From: Daphnia carinata
Lineage: Eukaryota > Arthropoda > Branchiopoda > Diplostraca > Daphniidae
Reading direction: 5' to 3'
DNA: 64,000 bases
Assembly: GCF_022539665.2 (NCBI RefSeq)
Contig: NW_026712511.1
Span: forward strand, 1-64,000
Shown: one piece after another, positions 20,531 to 29,741 of the stretch
Position numbering within the stretch: the first letter of the stretch is position 1
Layout of the letters: each line of letters starts with the position of its first letter
Translations under genes and position numbers: made by a program
Notes under the pieces: generated by a model
Database searches by the model: none
Told to the model about the DNA's origin: nothing
What the model saw: the letters and a program-made list of their open reading frames with translations, nothing else

Positions 20531-20938
20531 ATGGAAAACCAAACTACCGTTCAACACGAACAAGTCACCGTCGAAGGGACTGGTGACGAGGTGCAAGCTA
20601 ACGAAGTGGTGTCAACAACGGAGCCCACTGCCGATTTTTCTTGGGAACCAACGACAGCAGACACGGCCGAGTTGGTTGACCAGAGACCTCAATCCCCAGA
20701 CCATGTTAGCCAAGACTCTTGGGATCTGGCTCGACGCAACTACGAACGACGCCTCGACGAGAAAACTGAAAAACTCACCACGAGACTTAACGCTGAGCTC
20801 TTCGCTGAAGATTGGGCCAGCGCAGTTAACACTCTGAAAAGGATTCTGGACTTAGATCCAGCCAAACACCATCCGCCGCTTTACAACTGGTCGTCGGAGC
20901 TGTGGGACTCAGCTCGAAAAAGGCCAAGGCGCGATTGA
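20531..20938 (+). CDS. Accessory protein p1 (gypsy-1)
   Basis: 135 codons from ATG. The N-terminal half is acidic and low-complexity. Residues 75-125 form the conserved core: a helix with RLNAELFAEDWASAVNTLKR, then ILDLDPAKHHPPLYNWSSELW, then a basic end (ARKRPRRD). The same core is in p2 of this element and in both accessory genes of gypsy-3. It resembles a helical hairpin such as a single TPR-like repeat, but I recognise no named family. It lies between pol and env in the position of regulatory genes in complex retroviruses. Function unknown. Confidence 0.75.
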   Translation: MENQTTVQHEQVTVEGTGDEVQANEVVSTTEPTADFSWEPTTADTAELVDQRPQSPDHVSQDSWDLARRNYERRLDEKTEKLTTRLNAELFAEDWASAVNTLKRILDLDPAKHHPPLYNWSSELWDSARKRPRRD

Positions 20939-21291
20939 TATGACCAATTGTTAGGCGGAAGAAGAAAAGAAAGAAACGGAAGAACACTTTTGTTTTTCCT
21001 TAATAACGTAGTCAATATGTTTGTTCCATAGTTTAGAACGCGCTTGTGCTTTTCCCTTCTTATGTTAATCAAATCAATCGAATAAACATAGTAGAAATAT
21101 GCAACAACAAATTTTTGGGTTTTCAACAAGCAAACAACCAAACAAATGAGAAATGGCTGTGTTAAAAACCACCATTTGACGAAAAATAAAACATCGGAAA
21201 ATAAATGCCGAAGGCAGAATATGCGCCATGGAAAAAAAAATAAATCAATTGGAGCGTTAAACACTCACCAAGAAAAAGAAAGAAGAAAAGA

Positions 21292-21363
21292 TGTTGGCGA
21301 GTTTAGAACTCGAGTCTCCCGATTCGTAGGCAGAGGCTATACCAACTGAGCCACTTAGCCAAC
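21292..21363 (-). other. tRNA-like sequence
   Basis: Read on the minus strand the ends GTTGGC and GCCAAC pair perfectly. An A-box-like TGGCTCAGTTGGTATAGCC and a B-box-like arm CGAGTTCTAAACTCG are at tRNA spacing, total 72 nt. The anticodon stem is imperfect (one G-G mismatch, loop around TACGAATC), so a working tRNA is doubtful. It could be a tRNA-derived repeat or a Pol III promoter-like element. Confidence 0.5.
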
Positions 21364-21529
21364 GCTCGAGGCCACACAAAAATCCCATCCGTTTGGAAGA
21401 AAAAATTAATTAAGATAAGACACGAAAAATAAATATTTAATGACATCAGGGCACCTTTATTACCTTGAAGTTAATCAAACTTCGTGAATGGTGAACCGAA
21501 AAACTTCCCTTGCGATTTTTAATAGTTAA

Positions 21530-21602
21530 GGTGGTAACGAGTGTAGAACGCGGTACTCCCGAGTCGCCGCAGGCTATACGCATGAGCCATTCAATCGATA
21601 TC
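21530..21602 (-). other. Degenerate tRNA-like sequence, related to 21292-21363
   Basis: On the minus strand: ATGGCTCATGCGTATAGCC, then CTCGGGAGTACCGCGTTCTA, then CACTCG. The same order of A-box-like and B-box-like pieces as the copy about 240 bp upstream, with the acceptor pairing lost. Confidence 0.35.
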
Positions 21603-21932
21603 AATCCAAGATAATGCCGACAAGTCTCTAAATACGTATTCGACATGACAGCTTTAAAACCTTGTAACAATTAACCTCATCTGTTTTGCTGTCTTCCTTC
21701 ACTTTTTCTTATTTCTCTATTACCTTTAACACACTAAAATGATCCAAAACCAACCAAGTGACGTAAAGGAGATAGCCACGAATCGAACAGTGAAAACCAA
21801 TCGCTGCTTTTCCCACGACGAAAACGCGAAACTAGAGACGTAAGAAGCAATTCAAATGACACCCGAGAAATAATGAAGATGTTGAAAGCCAAACTGTGAA
21901 ACGGATGTGAACAGCCAGTGAGGATTCGTGAC

Positions 21933-21940
21933 TATATAAG
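21933..21940 (+). promoter_or_regulatory. TATA box upstream of accessory gene p2
   Basis: TATATAAG in the context CGTGACTATATAAGTCAGC, 95 nt before the p2 ATG. The context ACTATATAAG recurs before p1 of gypsy-3 at 40813-40822. Confidence 0.55.
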
Positions 21941-22027
21941 TCAGCACACATCTCCTCCACCCAACACTCGCGATCCTTCCAGAGCTCGAAGACGTTAGTA
22001 AGACAACCCAAAATCCAAGATCGCACA

Positions 22028-22468
22028 ATGGCCGAAAACAATAGCCGTGCAGGAGGACCCGCCGCAAAACGGGCGTGCCGTCAGTATCCGCAACAGGCCC
22101 GCGTTGCTGAGGAACCAGATAATCCCGACGCTGCGATCGCACATCCGGGAGAAGCCGCAGCACCAGTCGCAGCCGCAGCCCCGGGCCCAGCTGCAGCCGA
22201 ACGAGAACAAAACCCGGCGGAGGCCTTCAGTGAACGAGTCCAGGAGCTTCAGGAAGAGCTGGATGCGGTCACCCATGCCCTTACCCAAGGATTGGTGGCC
22301 TGCATCGAGCTGAAGAAGTGGAGGGAAGCGACGGAGCGCTTCAAGGAGATACTGGATTTGGATCCAGCAAATCGGCACCCGCCGCTCTTCGACTGGTCGG
22401 CCGAAAGCTGGGCGGATGACGACCTGTGCCTCCATTGCAACGAACATCGCTATCCACCAGCCTACTAA
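22028..22468 (+). CDS. Accessory protein p2 (gypsy-1)
   Basis: 146 codons from ATG. Ala/Pro/Arg-rich N-terminus, then a helix (ERVQELQEELDAVTHALTQG), then the shared core: W-REATERFKEILDLDPANRHPPLFDWSAESW. It ends with a CX2C (LCLHCNEH). The core matches p1 here and p1/p2 of gypsy-3. The CX2C is also in the gypsy-3 proteins (CRFC, CPTC), so metal binding or zinc-mediated dimerisation is possible. GC-rich compared with its surroundings. A 172-codon antisense frame overlaps it; p2 is preferred because homologues conserve the protein. Function unknown. Confidence 0.75.
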   Translation: MAENNSRAGGPAAKRACRQYPQQARVAEEPDNPDAAIAHPGEAAAPVAAAAPGPAAAEREQNPAEAFSERVQELQEELDAVTHALTQGLVACIELKKWREATERFKEILDLDPANRHPPLFDWSAESWADDDLCLHCNEHRYPPAY

Positions 22469-23792
22469 AAGAAAAAACCAAACAAAAGGAACAGCAGAAG
22501 AGAACACCAACAATTTTCACTTCTCTCAATGTAGTCTTACCTAATTCTATGTAACTCGTTTCCTTTGAGTGTTGCATATAAATAGGTAGTAGCCAACTAG
22601 TCCCCATTTGTAGTCAGGAATTAAACGCTAGGAAATACGGGGGGGGGCCATTATGAAAGAAAATGCAAATAAAATAAGGTTATATGCCAAAAGAAATCAT
22701 AAACCGTAAAGGGAAACCCACTACCTTACCTAGGGTTGCGTATAGACAGAAAAACGAATAAGTCTATACTACATGCATAACTTGACCGTCTGTCAAGGTA
22801 TCCAAATAAACCAATCCACACCATATATATAAAAAACTAAAATTTTTCTGTCACTCGCCACACGTTATCCACGTCAGACTTCCTTACGGCAAATGACACA
22901 AGTTGCCGAAAATGCATTCTCGCATTTTTCATTTCCCTTATTCCTATTCTTTCTCTCTCTCGCGCCAGGTAGAGTTTTACCTTCTATTCCTTCCTTCTTT
23001 TTTCGTAGACAATATACTCCCCTTTTCTTCCTTATACGCGTTACTATTGCCTCTACGTTTTGCCACAGGACAAGTAACATGTCTCGTTCTCAACACAATA
23101 TGTCTGGAGCATATGGCCTTGTTTCAAGCCCCGAGGGATAATTTCCATTTCTTCTCATATATCACATTCTTTATCTCTGTCTCTTCCTTCCATTCTCTTT
23201 CTTTCTTTCTTTCTCACTAAGTTGGACTTGAAGAAGAAGAAGAGGAAAAAGTCTAACTTTCGCATTTTTCTGTTTCATCATATATATTTGCTAAATTTAT
23301 ATGAACGCCTTCATGTAGCTTAATATATCAGCTACTTCGCAATTAATGAGTTATCTAGTCAAACTGGGGATTCGAACCTCAGAACCTTTGGCGTCACAGC
23401 TGAGAGCGCTACCATTGAGCTATTAGCTAATATTTTACACCTGGCGTAAAAGATTGGGTAACATACCGATTGTTTCCGTTAACTGCATTTTTCTTTGTGT
23501 GCCGTAGTATACCTTTTCATTTATGCGCTATCCTGACCGCATTGTTAGAACTTAGAAAAAATTCGAACACTGCGCGTGACCTTTCACGGCAAAAACGTTT
23601 TCCGCCGTAAACTTTTAAACGTTTTCTTCTCGTCCTCCCCGCTAACCTATATTATATTTTATTGTTTTCTCTTTTCGATAATTAAGCATATCTTCTCCTC
23701 TTTCCAACGATACTAGTTATTTTGATGGATAAAATTTTCTTCCCCCCGAAAACACAGTTATATTCCAGTGCCCTATATTTTTCTTCCCTTTT
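22469..23792. other. Non-coding region between p2 and env
   Basis: No supported gene. Contains a run of G at 22641-22649, pyrimidine-rich tracts (22930-23220) with GCGCCAG that could act in splicing, and a tRNA-like sequence at 23356-23429. Confidence 0.5.
23356..23429 (-). other. tRNA-like sequence or tRNA pseudogene
   Basis: On the minus strand: TAGCTAA at the 5' end pairs with TTTGACTA at the 3' end (six of seven pairs). An A box TAGCTCAATGGTAGCGC and a canonical B box GGTTCGAATCC are present. Length 74 nt. The anticodon arm does not fold well, so isotype is not assigned. The B box is a better match to consensus than in the two copies near 21.3-21.6 kb. Confidence 0.55.
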
Positions 23793-23865
23793 GCCGTAGC
23801 TAACTAGGAAAAGCCGACGGAAAAATAAGTTGACCTTCCAAAAGCCGTAGACTATTTTTCACTTT
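23793..23865 (+). promoter_or_regulatory. Conserved element before env
   Basis: GCCGTAGC, AAAAGCCGACGGAAA, GTTGACCTTCC, AAAGCCGTAG and TTTTTCACTTT occur in this order. Gypsy-3 has the same order at 43297-43372, although the surrounding DNA has diverged. Possible roles are a splicing, export or packaging signal; none is shown. Confidence 0.5.
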
Positions 23866-23959
23866 CGTTTTCTTACTACTTTTTTCTTCTCGTGTTTGCT
23901 TCCATTTTATAACACCCACATGATAAAGTTATATATGTTTGTCAGTTACATTGTTCTCT

Positions 23960-24003
23960 TTTATTCTTGTATGTTTTTTTTATATATTCTTCCGTATTTA
24001 GAA
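23960..24003 (+). promoter_or_regulatory. Putative 3' splice site for env mRNA
   Basis: A T-rich tract ends TTCCGTATTTAG followed by AAATG, so the env ATG is two bases after the AG. Gypsy-3 has TTTCTGTCATATGTAG then AAATG at 43522. Subgenomic env mRNAs made by splicing are known in errantiviruses. Confidence 0.55.
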
Positions 24004-24831
24004 ATGTCTCTATTTCCATTTCTGCTGCTATTGTGCCTTCACGGATTACACTCGCGAGCATTTGAAACAACCGTGTGCGATTGTTCGGAGCCGTCGAAAA
24101 TGGGAATTATTCAATTCTCCGACGCGAATTGTCAGCCGAAATCTACCAAAAATCGTGCCATCAGTGTAAAATATGCCGTATATAGTGAAGAACGAGCTGC
24201 GATCAAGTTTCCTGGATATATTTGTGCGCGCTGGAAAAATATAAGACGTATTACAATGAATTTTTTCGGACAAACAGTGATCGTGCCAGATAAAATTTCC
24301 ATCGATACAACACCTACCGAGTGCAACGAAATGATTAACAATAAAAGGTGCGACAATCAACGAACGACTTTTTCGGATGGAAAATTTGTGTTCGACGACG
24401 AACCCGATATTTCTGGATATTGGTTGCAAACAATCGATTCCGAAATATTAAACTGTGTTCTCGATAAAATTCAACTTTTCCAGCAAAAGGAGAATGCGGA
24501 TTTTTCAACACCTATCGGAACTGCTTCTGCTGCATCAGGAAATTTGTCACATAATCATTTAACTCTGATTTGGGACAAAACCTACACACAGAAAACTAAA
24601 GCAATTACCCGGCTTGTCGAAGAAGGTATCGGCAAGTTGATACAATTACCTGGGGAAAAACTAATTTTCCGACTTCAAGACGACCGAAATCAACTAGACT
24701 TTCATTTGTTGCCGTCATCGCGTTGTTTTTCAGTGCAGAAAAATTGCTCCAATAAGACTTCTTCCTTTGAGATCCTTGGCCAATCACAACTCTTTGTCAC
24801 AACGGCGGCCATCATGAAAAATTCAGCATAA
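24004..24831 (+). pseudogene. env: Env-like glycoprotein, truncated
   Basis: The ATG at 24004 is chosen because it directly follows the splice-site motif and starts a good signal peptide (MSLFPFLLLLCLHG). The ectodomain begins with a CDC motif and has regularly spaced Cys residues. It matches gypsy-3 env (43523-45207) until about 24827, then unrelated sequence follows and the frame stops at 24829-24831. The C-terminal half, including the membrane anchor, is missing. The Cys pattern at the N-terminus recalls glycoproteins of negative-strand RNA viruses of arthropods (chuvirus-like), not the baculovirus F-like env of gypsy-4; this is a by-eye impression. Confidence 0.7.
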
Positions 24832-26204
24832 GTATAGAATTTTAACAAACAATTATTTATTGTTTAGTTATTCAGTCTACCACCTGACAGTGTGTTAAAG
24901 TTAAATTCTGTTAGTGCTGCACTAAAAGAATTGTTAGTAATAAGGCCATGCAGCGAAGGAAGTGAACAATTGTGGGACTGTATTTGGGCTGAAAATGGGT
25001 GTGGTACGGAAACCCAGAAATAGCACGAGTTCAATATAAAACATGAATTAGGTACTTTTCGGTTTTTTGTCTATCGACAAAGTATTTTTAATGCTGTTAT
25101 TTTGCATTCACAGAATTTTAGCAGGGGATCAAGTCAAGTCTGGAAGTGTTACAGGATGGAAGAGTCAGCCTACAGTTGAAAAAACACTGAGAGTGCATTA
25201 CCATTAAGGTATGAGGTAAAGTAATAGAGTATGCACATTGTCTAATGAGAAGAACCATCTTGTGTGAATGGATCCTGTATAACAGCAATCCTTTATAGTT
25301 CTGTCACAGCTAGAAGCCTCAAATAATTCTGCTTCCCTTGCTAAAGAACAACTTGTCCTTTACGCTCAGAGTGTTGGTGAAGCTGGGTACTTAAATGGCC
25401 CTAAAGATGTTTCACTTCACTGGCATTGCAGCGATGAACATCATACATGGACTCTTTAGGTATGAAAGGAATTTTCTTGAAAATTTTTTGAATTTATGAT
25501 GAAGCTTTTCTCCTCCTTTTTGCCAACCATGTCTAATCTACAGAAAAAAATTTATCCAATAGGAAAGGAATTTCAGCATACTGGGAACACAACTATCAAC
25601 AATGCAACATTCTAGGGGTGCTATTTTATCATTCAATAGCCTTATACAATGATTTTCATCTGCAATTTGTATGGCCTTTCACAAGATTCTGCCAGAAGTT
25701 GAATCTATAAGTCATGTAAGTCACATGAGCAACAATTGAGATGCTTAATGGTGTTGTTTTTCTTTTCTCAGCATAGGTTAATAGTAACATTAGATCTGAA
25801 AAGATTCTTGGTTGGGGCAAGACACTGAATAAATTGTAATGATTGAATGGATGACATGACATTTCTATACTTAATTTGGATTCCCGAGACGGTATTTTGT
25901 ATTTAATAAACTTTTTTTTTTATAAAATTTTTTTGCAAAATTTGTCTCTTTCATTGTCTGTGTTCGCTTTGTTTACACATTACATTTATCAATTTTTTTT
26001 TATTTAGCTTGCTCAATTCATCTTTATTGTTTTTGCCACCGTCATGGTAGAAAATTGATTTGTCATTATTAGTAGCTTTGTTAACGTAAAGTGTAAAGCT
26101 TCCTTATATCTCAATGTAGTATGTGATGTGTAATTAGGTAATCAATAGCTGCTTGAAAATGTGCAAAAGGTGAAAACAGGACACGAAGAACGAACAAAAT
26201 CATT
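24832..26204. other. Unassigned DNA between truncated env and the MULE-C terminus
   Basis: No intact gene. Around 25300-25460 a plus-strand stretch reads SASLAKEQLVLYAQSVGEAG and on to HWHCSDEHHTW before a stop, followed by GTATGA; this looks like a decayed exon of unknown origin. It may be MULE-C internal DNA, because the terminal repeat follows directly. Confidence 0.4.
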
Positions 26205-27070
26205 TATAGCAGTAGGTTATAATTTTAATATATTTATTGGGCTCTTTGTAATTGTTAAAAGAATTGAAAACGTATAAGGAATAAATGGTATTAGAATCAA
26301 TATTGAATTACAATAGTCTTTGTTTTGGTCCTTGCCTCAGACGATAGTTTAAGTTTGTAATATTATTCCTATAAACATTATTTATTAAATGTTCCTATAA
26401 ACATTATTTATTAAATGTTCCTATAAACATTATTTATCAAATGTTAATAATAACAAACTAGTCTTCGTGGTAACATATCTTTGTTCCCAGCAACCACAAA
26501 AGCCCCGCGGAACTCATTCAGTTTTCGTATTCACAACGAATCAGTGGTCTTTATCTATGGCATAAGCATCGACAAAGGGAAACAATAAGGGACATGGACT
26601 GGGGGTTGGGAGGAATGATTAAAGAGGGTGGACAGAACAAGGCTAAGTGCGGGAAACATGTATTTCTTCTATTATATTTAAAGAAGCGATAGTTGTTCGG
26701 TAAACAAAAATTGTGAAAAATGAACCTTATGTAACGGGATATTAGCAATAGATAAATACTAACATAATCCGAAATTAGATTGCAACCGAATAAATAATCA
26801 AAGATTAACTAGCGTACAAACGCTAACATTTTTTGATCTCTGCAAACCTTATAGAATATCACGGTTTCAGCAACCTTTGTACATTCCAAATTCCACGGAA
26901 TAGAGGTGGGAAATAAATTTTGGAAACAAATATAAAGTTTGTAGGAACATGGAAATTGAGCGGAGAAAAAGGCCCAGTCCAATTGAGAAAAAGGCCCACT
27001 TTTGAACTTGGAAAAAAGTGGGCCTTTTTCGTATGGGCCTTTTTCGTCTGAGCCTTTTTCTCCGACCTCC
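26205..27070 (-). repeat. MULE-C terminal inverted repeat, right end
   Basis: Inverted counterpart of 2761-3595, for example GCAGTAGGTTATAATTTTAA here against its complement near 3560-3590. The outer edge (minus strand) reads GGAGGTCGGAGAAAAAGG, the GG-type end seen at the left of MULE-A. It abuts gypsy-2 integrase sequence at 27071. Confidence 0.75.
26366..26444 (+). repeat. Three tandem 26-bp units
   Basis: TTCCTATAAACATTATTTAT plus a short TTAAATG/CAAATG tail is repeated three times. The opposite terminus (near 3400) has one copy, so this is a local expansion after the ends diverged. Confidence 0.8.
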
Positions 27071-29640
27071 GTCTGATCCTTTAAAGCAACAGCTTCTACC
27101 CATCGGCTAAAATAATCTGTGATAACTAAAATGACTGTTTCCATTGGGCGAAGCTGGTGTAATAGGGCCTAGAAAATCCATGCCGATAACTTGAAAAGGG
27201 GCCTTCGCAATTTCATGAGGATGCAATAATGCTCTGTAATTGGACGAAGTGTTGGCAATGCATACCTCACAAGCTTGACAATATTCTTTGATGTCTTTCC
27301 TCATATAAGGCCAATAATAATGATTCTTTACTTTCAAATAGGTTTTGTAAAAGACTAAATGTCCACTCATCGGTGCATCATGTAGTTCTTTGAGCACTAG
27401 ATGGCGCAACGATGTAGGCAAGACCAACTGATGGCTAGTTTCGTTTCTTTTGCTATCGGAAGATGGCAGCACGTGCCGGTAAAGTGTACCGTCGATAACT
27501 TCAAAATAATCAATTTCTTTTACCCAATCTGGCTTAGATGGGTGAAAAGCTTCATCAAGTTCACCGTTATCTAAATATTTTCGAATGGCTATGCAAAGGT
27601 CGTCTTCTAATTGTTTTTCACATATTAATTTAATATTACGTTCGGTTTGGATACTAGCTATTTTTAAGCGTGACAAGCAATCTGCATTTTGGTGAATACG
27701 TCCCGGTCTATATTTTAATTCATAATTTGTTGCAGCCAACAGTATAGCCCATCGTCCTAATCTCCCATTGTTATCTTTCTGATTTTTAAGCCATTGTAGT
27801 GGACGGTGATCACTAATAATCTCAAAAGGTTGGTCTAAAAGGTAATGTCGAAAATGCTTAATCGCATCGATAACCGCAAGTGCCTCTTTTTCAGTCGTAC
27901 TGTATTTAGCTTCTGCCTTCGTTAACTGTCTACTGGAATACGCGATTGGGTGCTCGTGACCATTTTGAATTTGTGACAGTACCGCTCCAATGCCATAATG
28001 GCATGCATCGGTGAAAAGTAAAAATTTCTCGCTGAAATTGGGGTAAGCAAGCACTGGTGGAGTCACTAGAGATGTACGCAAGGTTTCGAAAGCAATATTT
28101 TCTTCATTTCCCCAATTAAAAGGTTTCCTGCTAAGATCTTTATGGGTTAATCTGGTTAACGGTTTAGCTATTGATCCAAAATTTTTAATAAATCTTCTGT
28201 AATACCCAGCTAGACCCAGAAATGATCTGACTTCATCTACCGAAGCGGGCGTTTTATAATTAACTATTTTCTCAATTTTACTCGGATCAGGTTTAATACC
28301 ATCAGTCGAGATGACATGGCCTAAATAATTGACCGAATTTTTAATGAGCTGGCAATTTTTAAGTTTTAATTTTAAATTGGCATTCTTCAATAACTCAAAG
28401 ATTTCTCGAATATCGTTCAAGTGATCGTCAAAAGTGTCCGAAAAGATGTTTACGTCATCCAAGTAAACTAACGCCTTACTTCCCAAAACGTCTTTCAGTA
28501 CATAATTCATTAGTCTTTGAAATGTCGCAGGTGCATTACATAATTCAAATACCATGCGTTTAAATTCGTAAAGGTTATTTTCTACTACAAATGCTGTTTT
28601 TCAATAGCCGGCTCATCAACTTGAATTTGCCAATAGCCTGAAGCTAAATCAAGAGTGGTGAAAAATTTCTTCCCATACAATTTGTCCAATGTTTCATCTA
28701 TCCTCGGCATAGGGAATGAATCCTTTTTTGTAATACTATTTAATTTCCTACAGTCAACTCAAAATCTTACTTCTCCACCCTTTTTCTTCCACTAAAACCA
28801 CAGGTGAAGCCCATGGCGAATGTGAATATTGGATCACATTAGCATCCAACATTTCCTGTACTTTATCTTCCAATATCTTTCTTTGATTATTTGTAACTCG
28901 ATAAGGGCGTTGTCGAATAGGGCCTCTTCCTTGTGTATCAATTGTATGTTTAATGAGATTAGTGTTCCCTAATTCTGAATATTTTGCTGCGAACAAGTCG
29001 TGAAATCATTTAATAGTTTTGAGAGCGGAGCTCGAAATTCAGCGTCGACTTCTGAAATTAAAACGGGCTCACTTTTAATAGTAGGCTTTTCTTCTAATTT
29101 ACTTAAAGCAATTTTCCCAATTACGTGACTGAATAATTTCGATTACGCCTAATGTAGTGTTTCTAGGAATGATGACATGATTTAACGAATGATTTTCGAC
29201 CATAATTTGATATTTCCCATCTTTAGCTACGTTCCCAATGAATTCCTCAATAAAAATACCGTTCGGCAAATCCTCTGCTGGGGTAAACATAAATGTGGTA
29301 TTAGGGGGGACATACGGAAATGAACCTTTCATTTGCGTTGCAATTACTAGCGAAGTCTGACGAAATAACGTCGTCTTTTTGACCGTCGTAACTACCATGT
29401 CTGGTACCCTAGAGATGGCTGATCCCTGCTCATCTCTTGCTAAATAAATGCTCCTGGCTTCTCCGTCAAGCCAAAAACCGTGTTTCTGGATTGCATCCCA
29501 TCCAAGGATACAGTCTTCAGAAACACCATTTGTAATAATTTCTGCTGTGGTAATTTCTGAAATACTCTCTCGTGAATAATACTTTTAGACGCGCCTGTAT
29601 GAAATAATGCTTGTAACGGTATCTGAAAATTTTTTAATGG
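27071..29640 (-). pseudogene. pol: Pol, decayed and truncated (gypsy-2)
   Basis: The longest piece, 28555-27107, covers RT from the YLDD motif (about 28465), RNase H (FTDACHYGIGAVLSQ) and the integrase zinc domain (CQACEVC). 28996-28754 is the RT start and 29398-29099 the protease-RT linker. Defects: a TGC to TGA change near 28757, a lost A in an A-run near 28600, loss of about 170 nt of protease (the LFDTGAS to YGESVL part) near 29535, a frameshift near 27140, and the MULE-C junction at 27071. It cannot be functional. Confidence 0.9.
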
Positions 29641-29741
29641 AATTCTAGGGGTCGATTCATTTGTTATAGTTGTTAATTTTGCGACTTGTCTGGATTTTAA
29701 CTGAGGCTACCTATCAACTGACCCGAAGTTACAGTTGATAT

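Larger units (their letters stand above)
20939..21932. other. Intergenic region between p1 and p2 with two tRNA-like sequences
   Basis: No ORF with recognisable content. Two related tRNA-like segments lie on the minus strand (next entries). TTAATCA and CAATAAA-like AT-rich stretches after p1 may serve 3' end formation. Confidence 0.5.
4816..24830 (+). mobile_element. Gypsy-1: Ty3/gypsy LTR element with accessory genes and env
   Basis: Order: 5' LTR, primer-binding region, overprinted leader ORFs, gag, pol (protease, RT, RNase H, integrase), accessory genes p1 and p2, then env. It sits inside MULE-C DNA and its own integrase is split by MULE-A. Its 3' part is missing: env homology with gypsy-3 stops near 24827 and no 3' LTR follows. 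Coding damage is light (single stops in the leader, in pol near 8540 and 9290), so the copy is not old. Confidence 0.9.

Noticed and set aside
21995..22513. 172-codon minus-strand frame over p2
   Set aside because: It is the complement of p2, which has three homologues conserving its protein. The antisense frame has low-complexity Val/Phe/Trp-rich content typical of shadow frames.
22893..23220. Two overlapping plus-strand frames of 82 and 105 codons
   Set aside because: Phe/Leu/Ser-rich translations of a pyrimidine-rich tract; no counterpart in gypsy-3.
2761..27070. A single 24-kb MULE
   Set aside because: The ends are inverted copies, but flanking 9-mers do not match and gypsy-2 is found only on one side.
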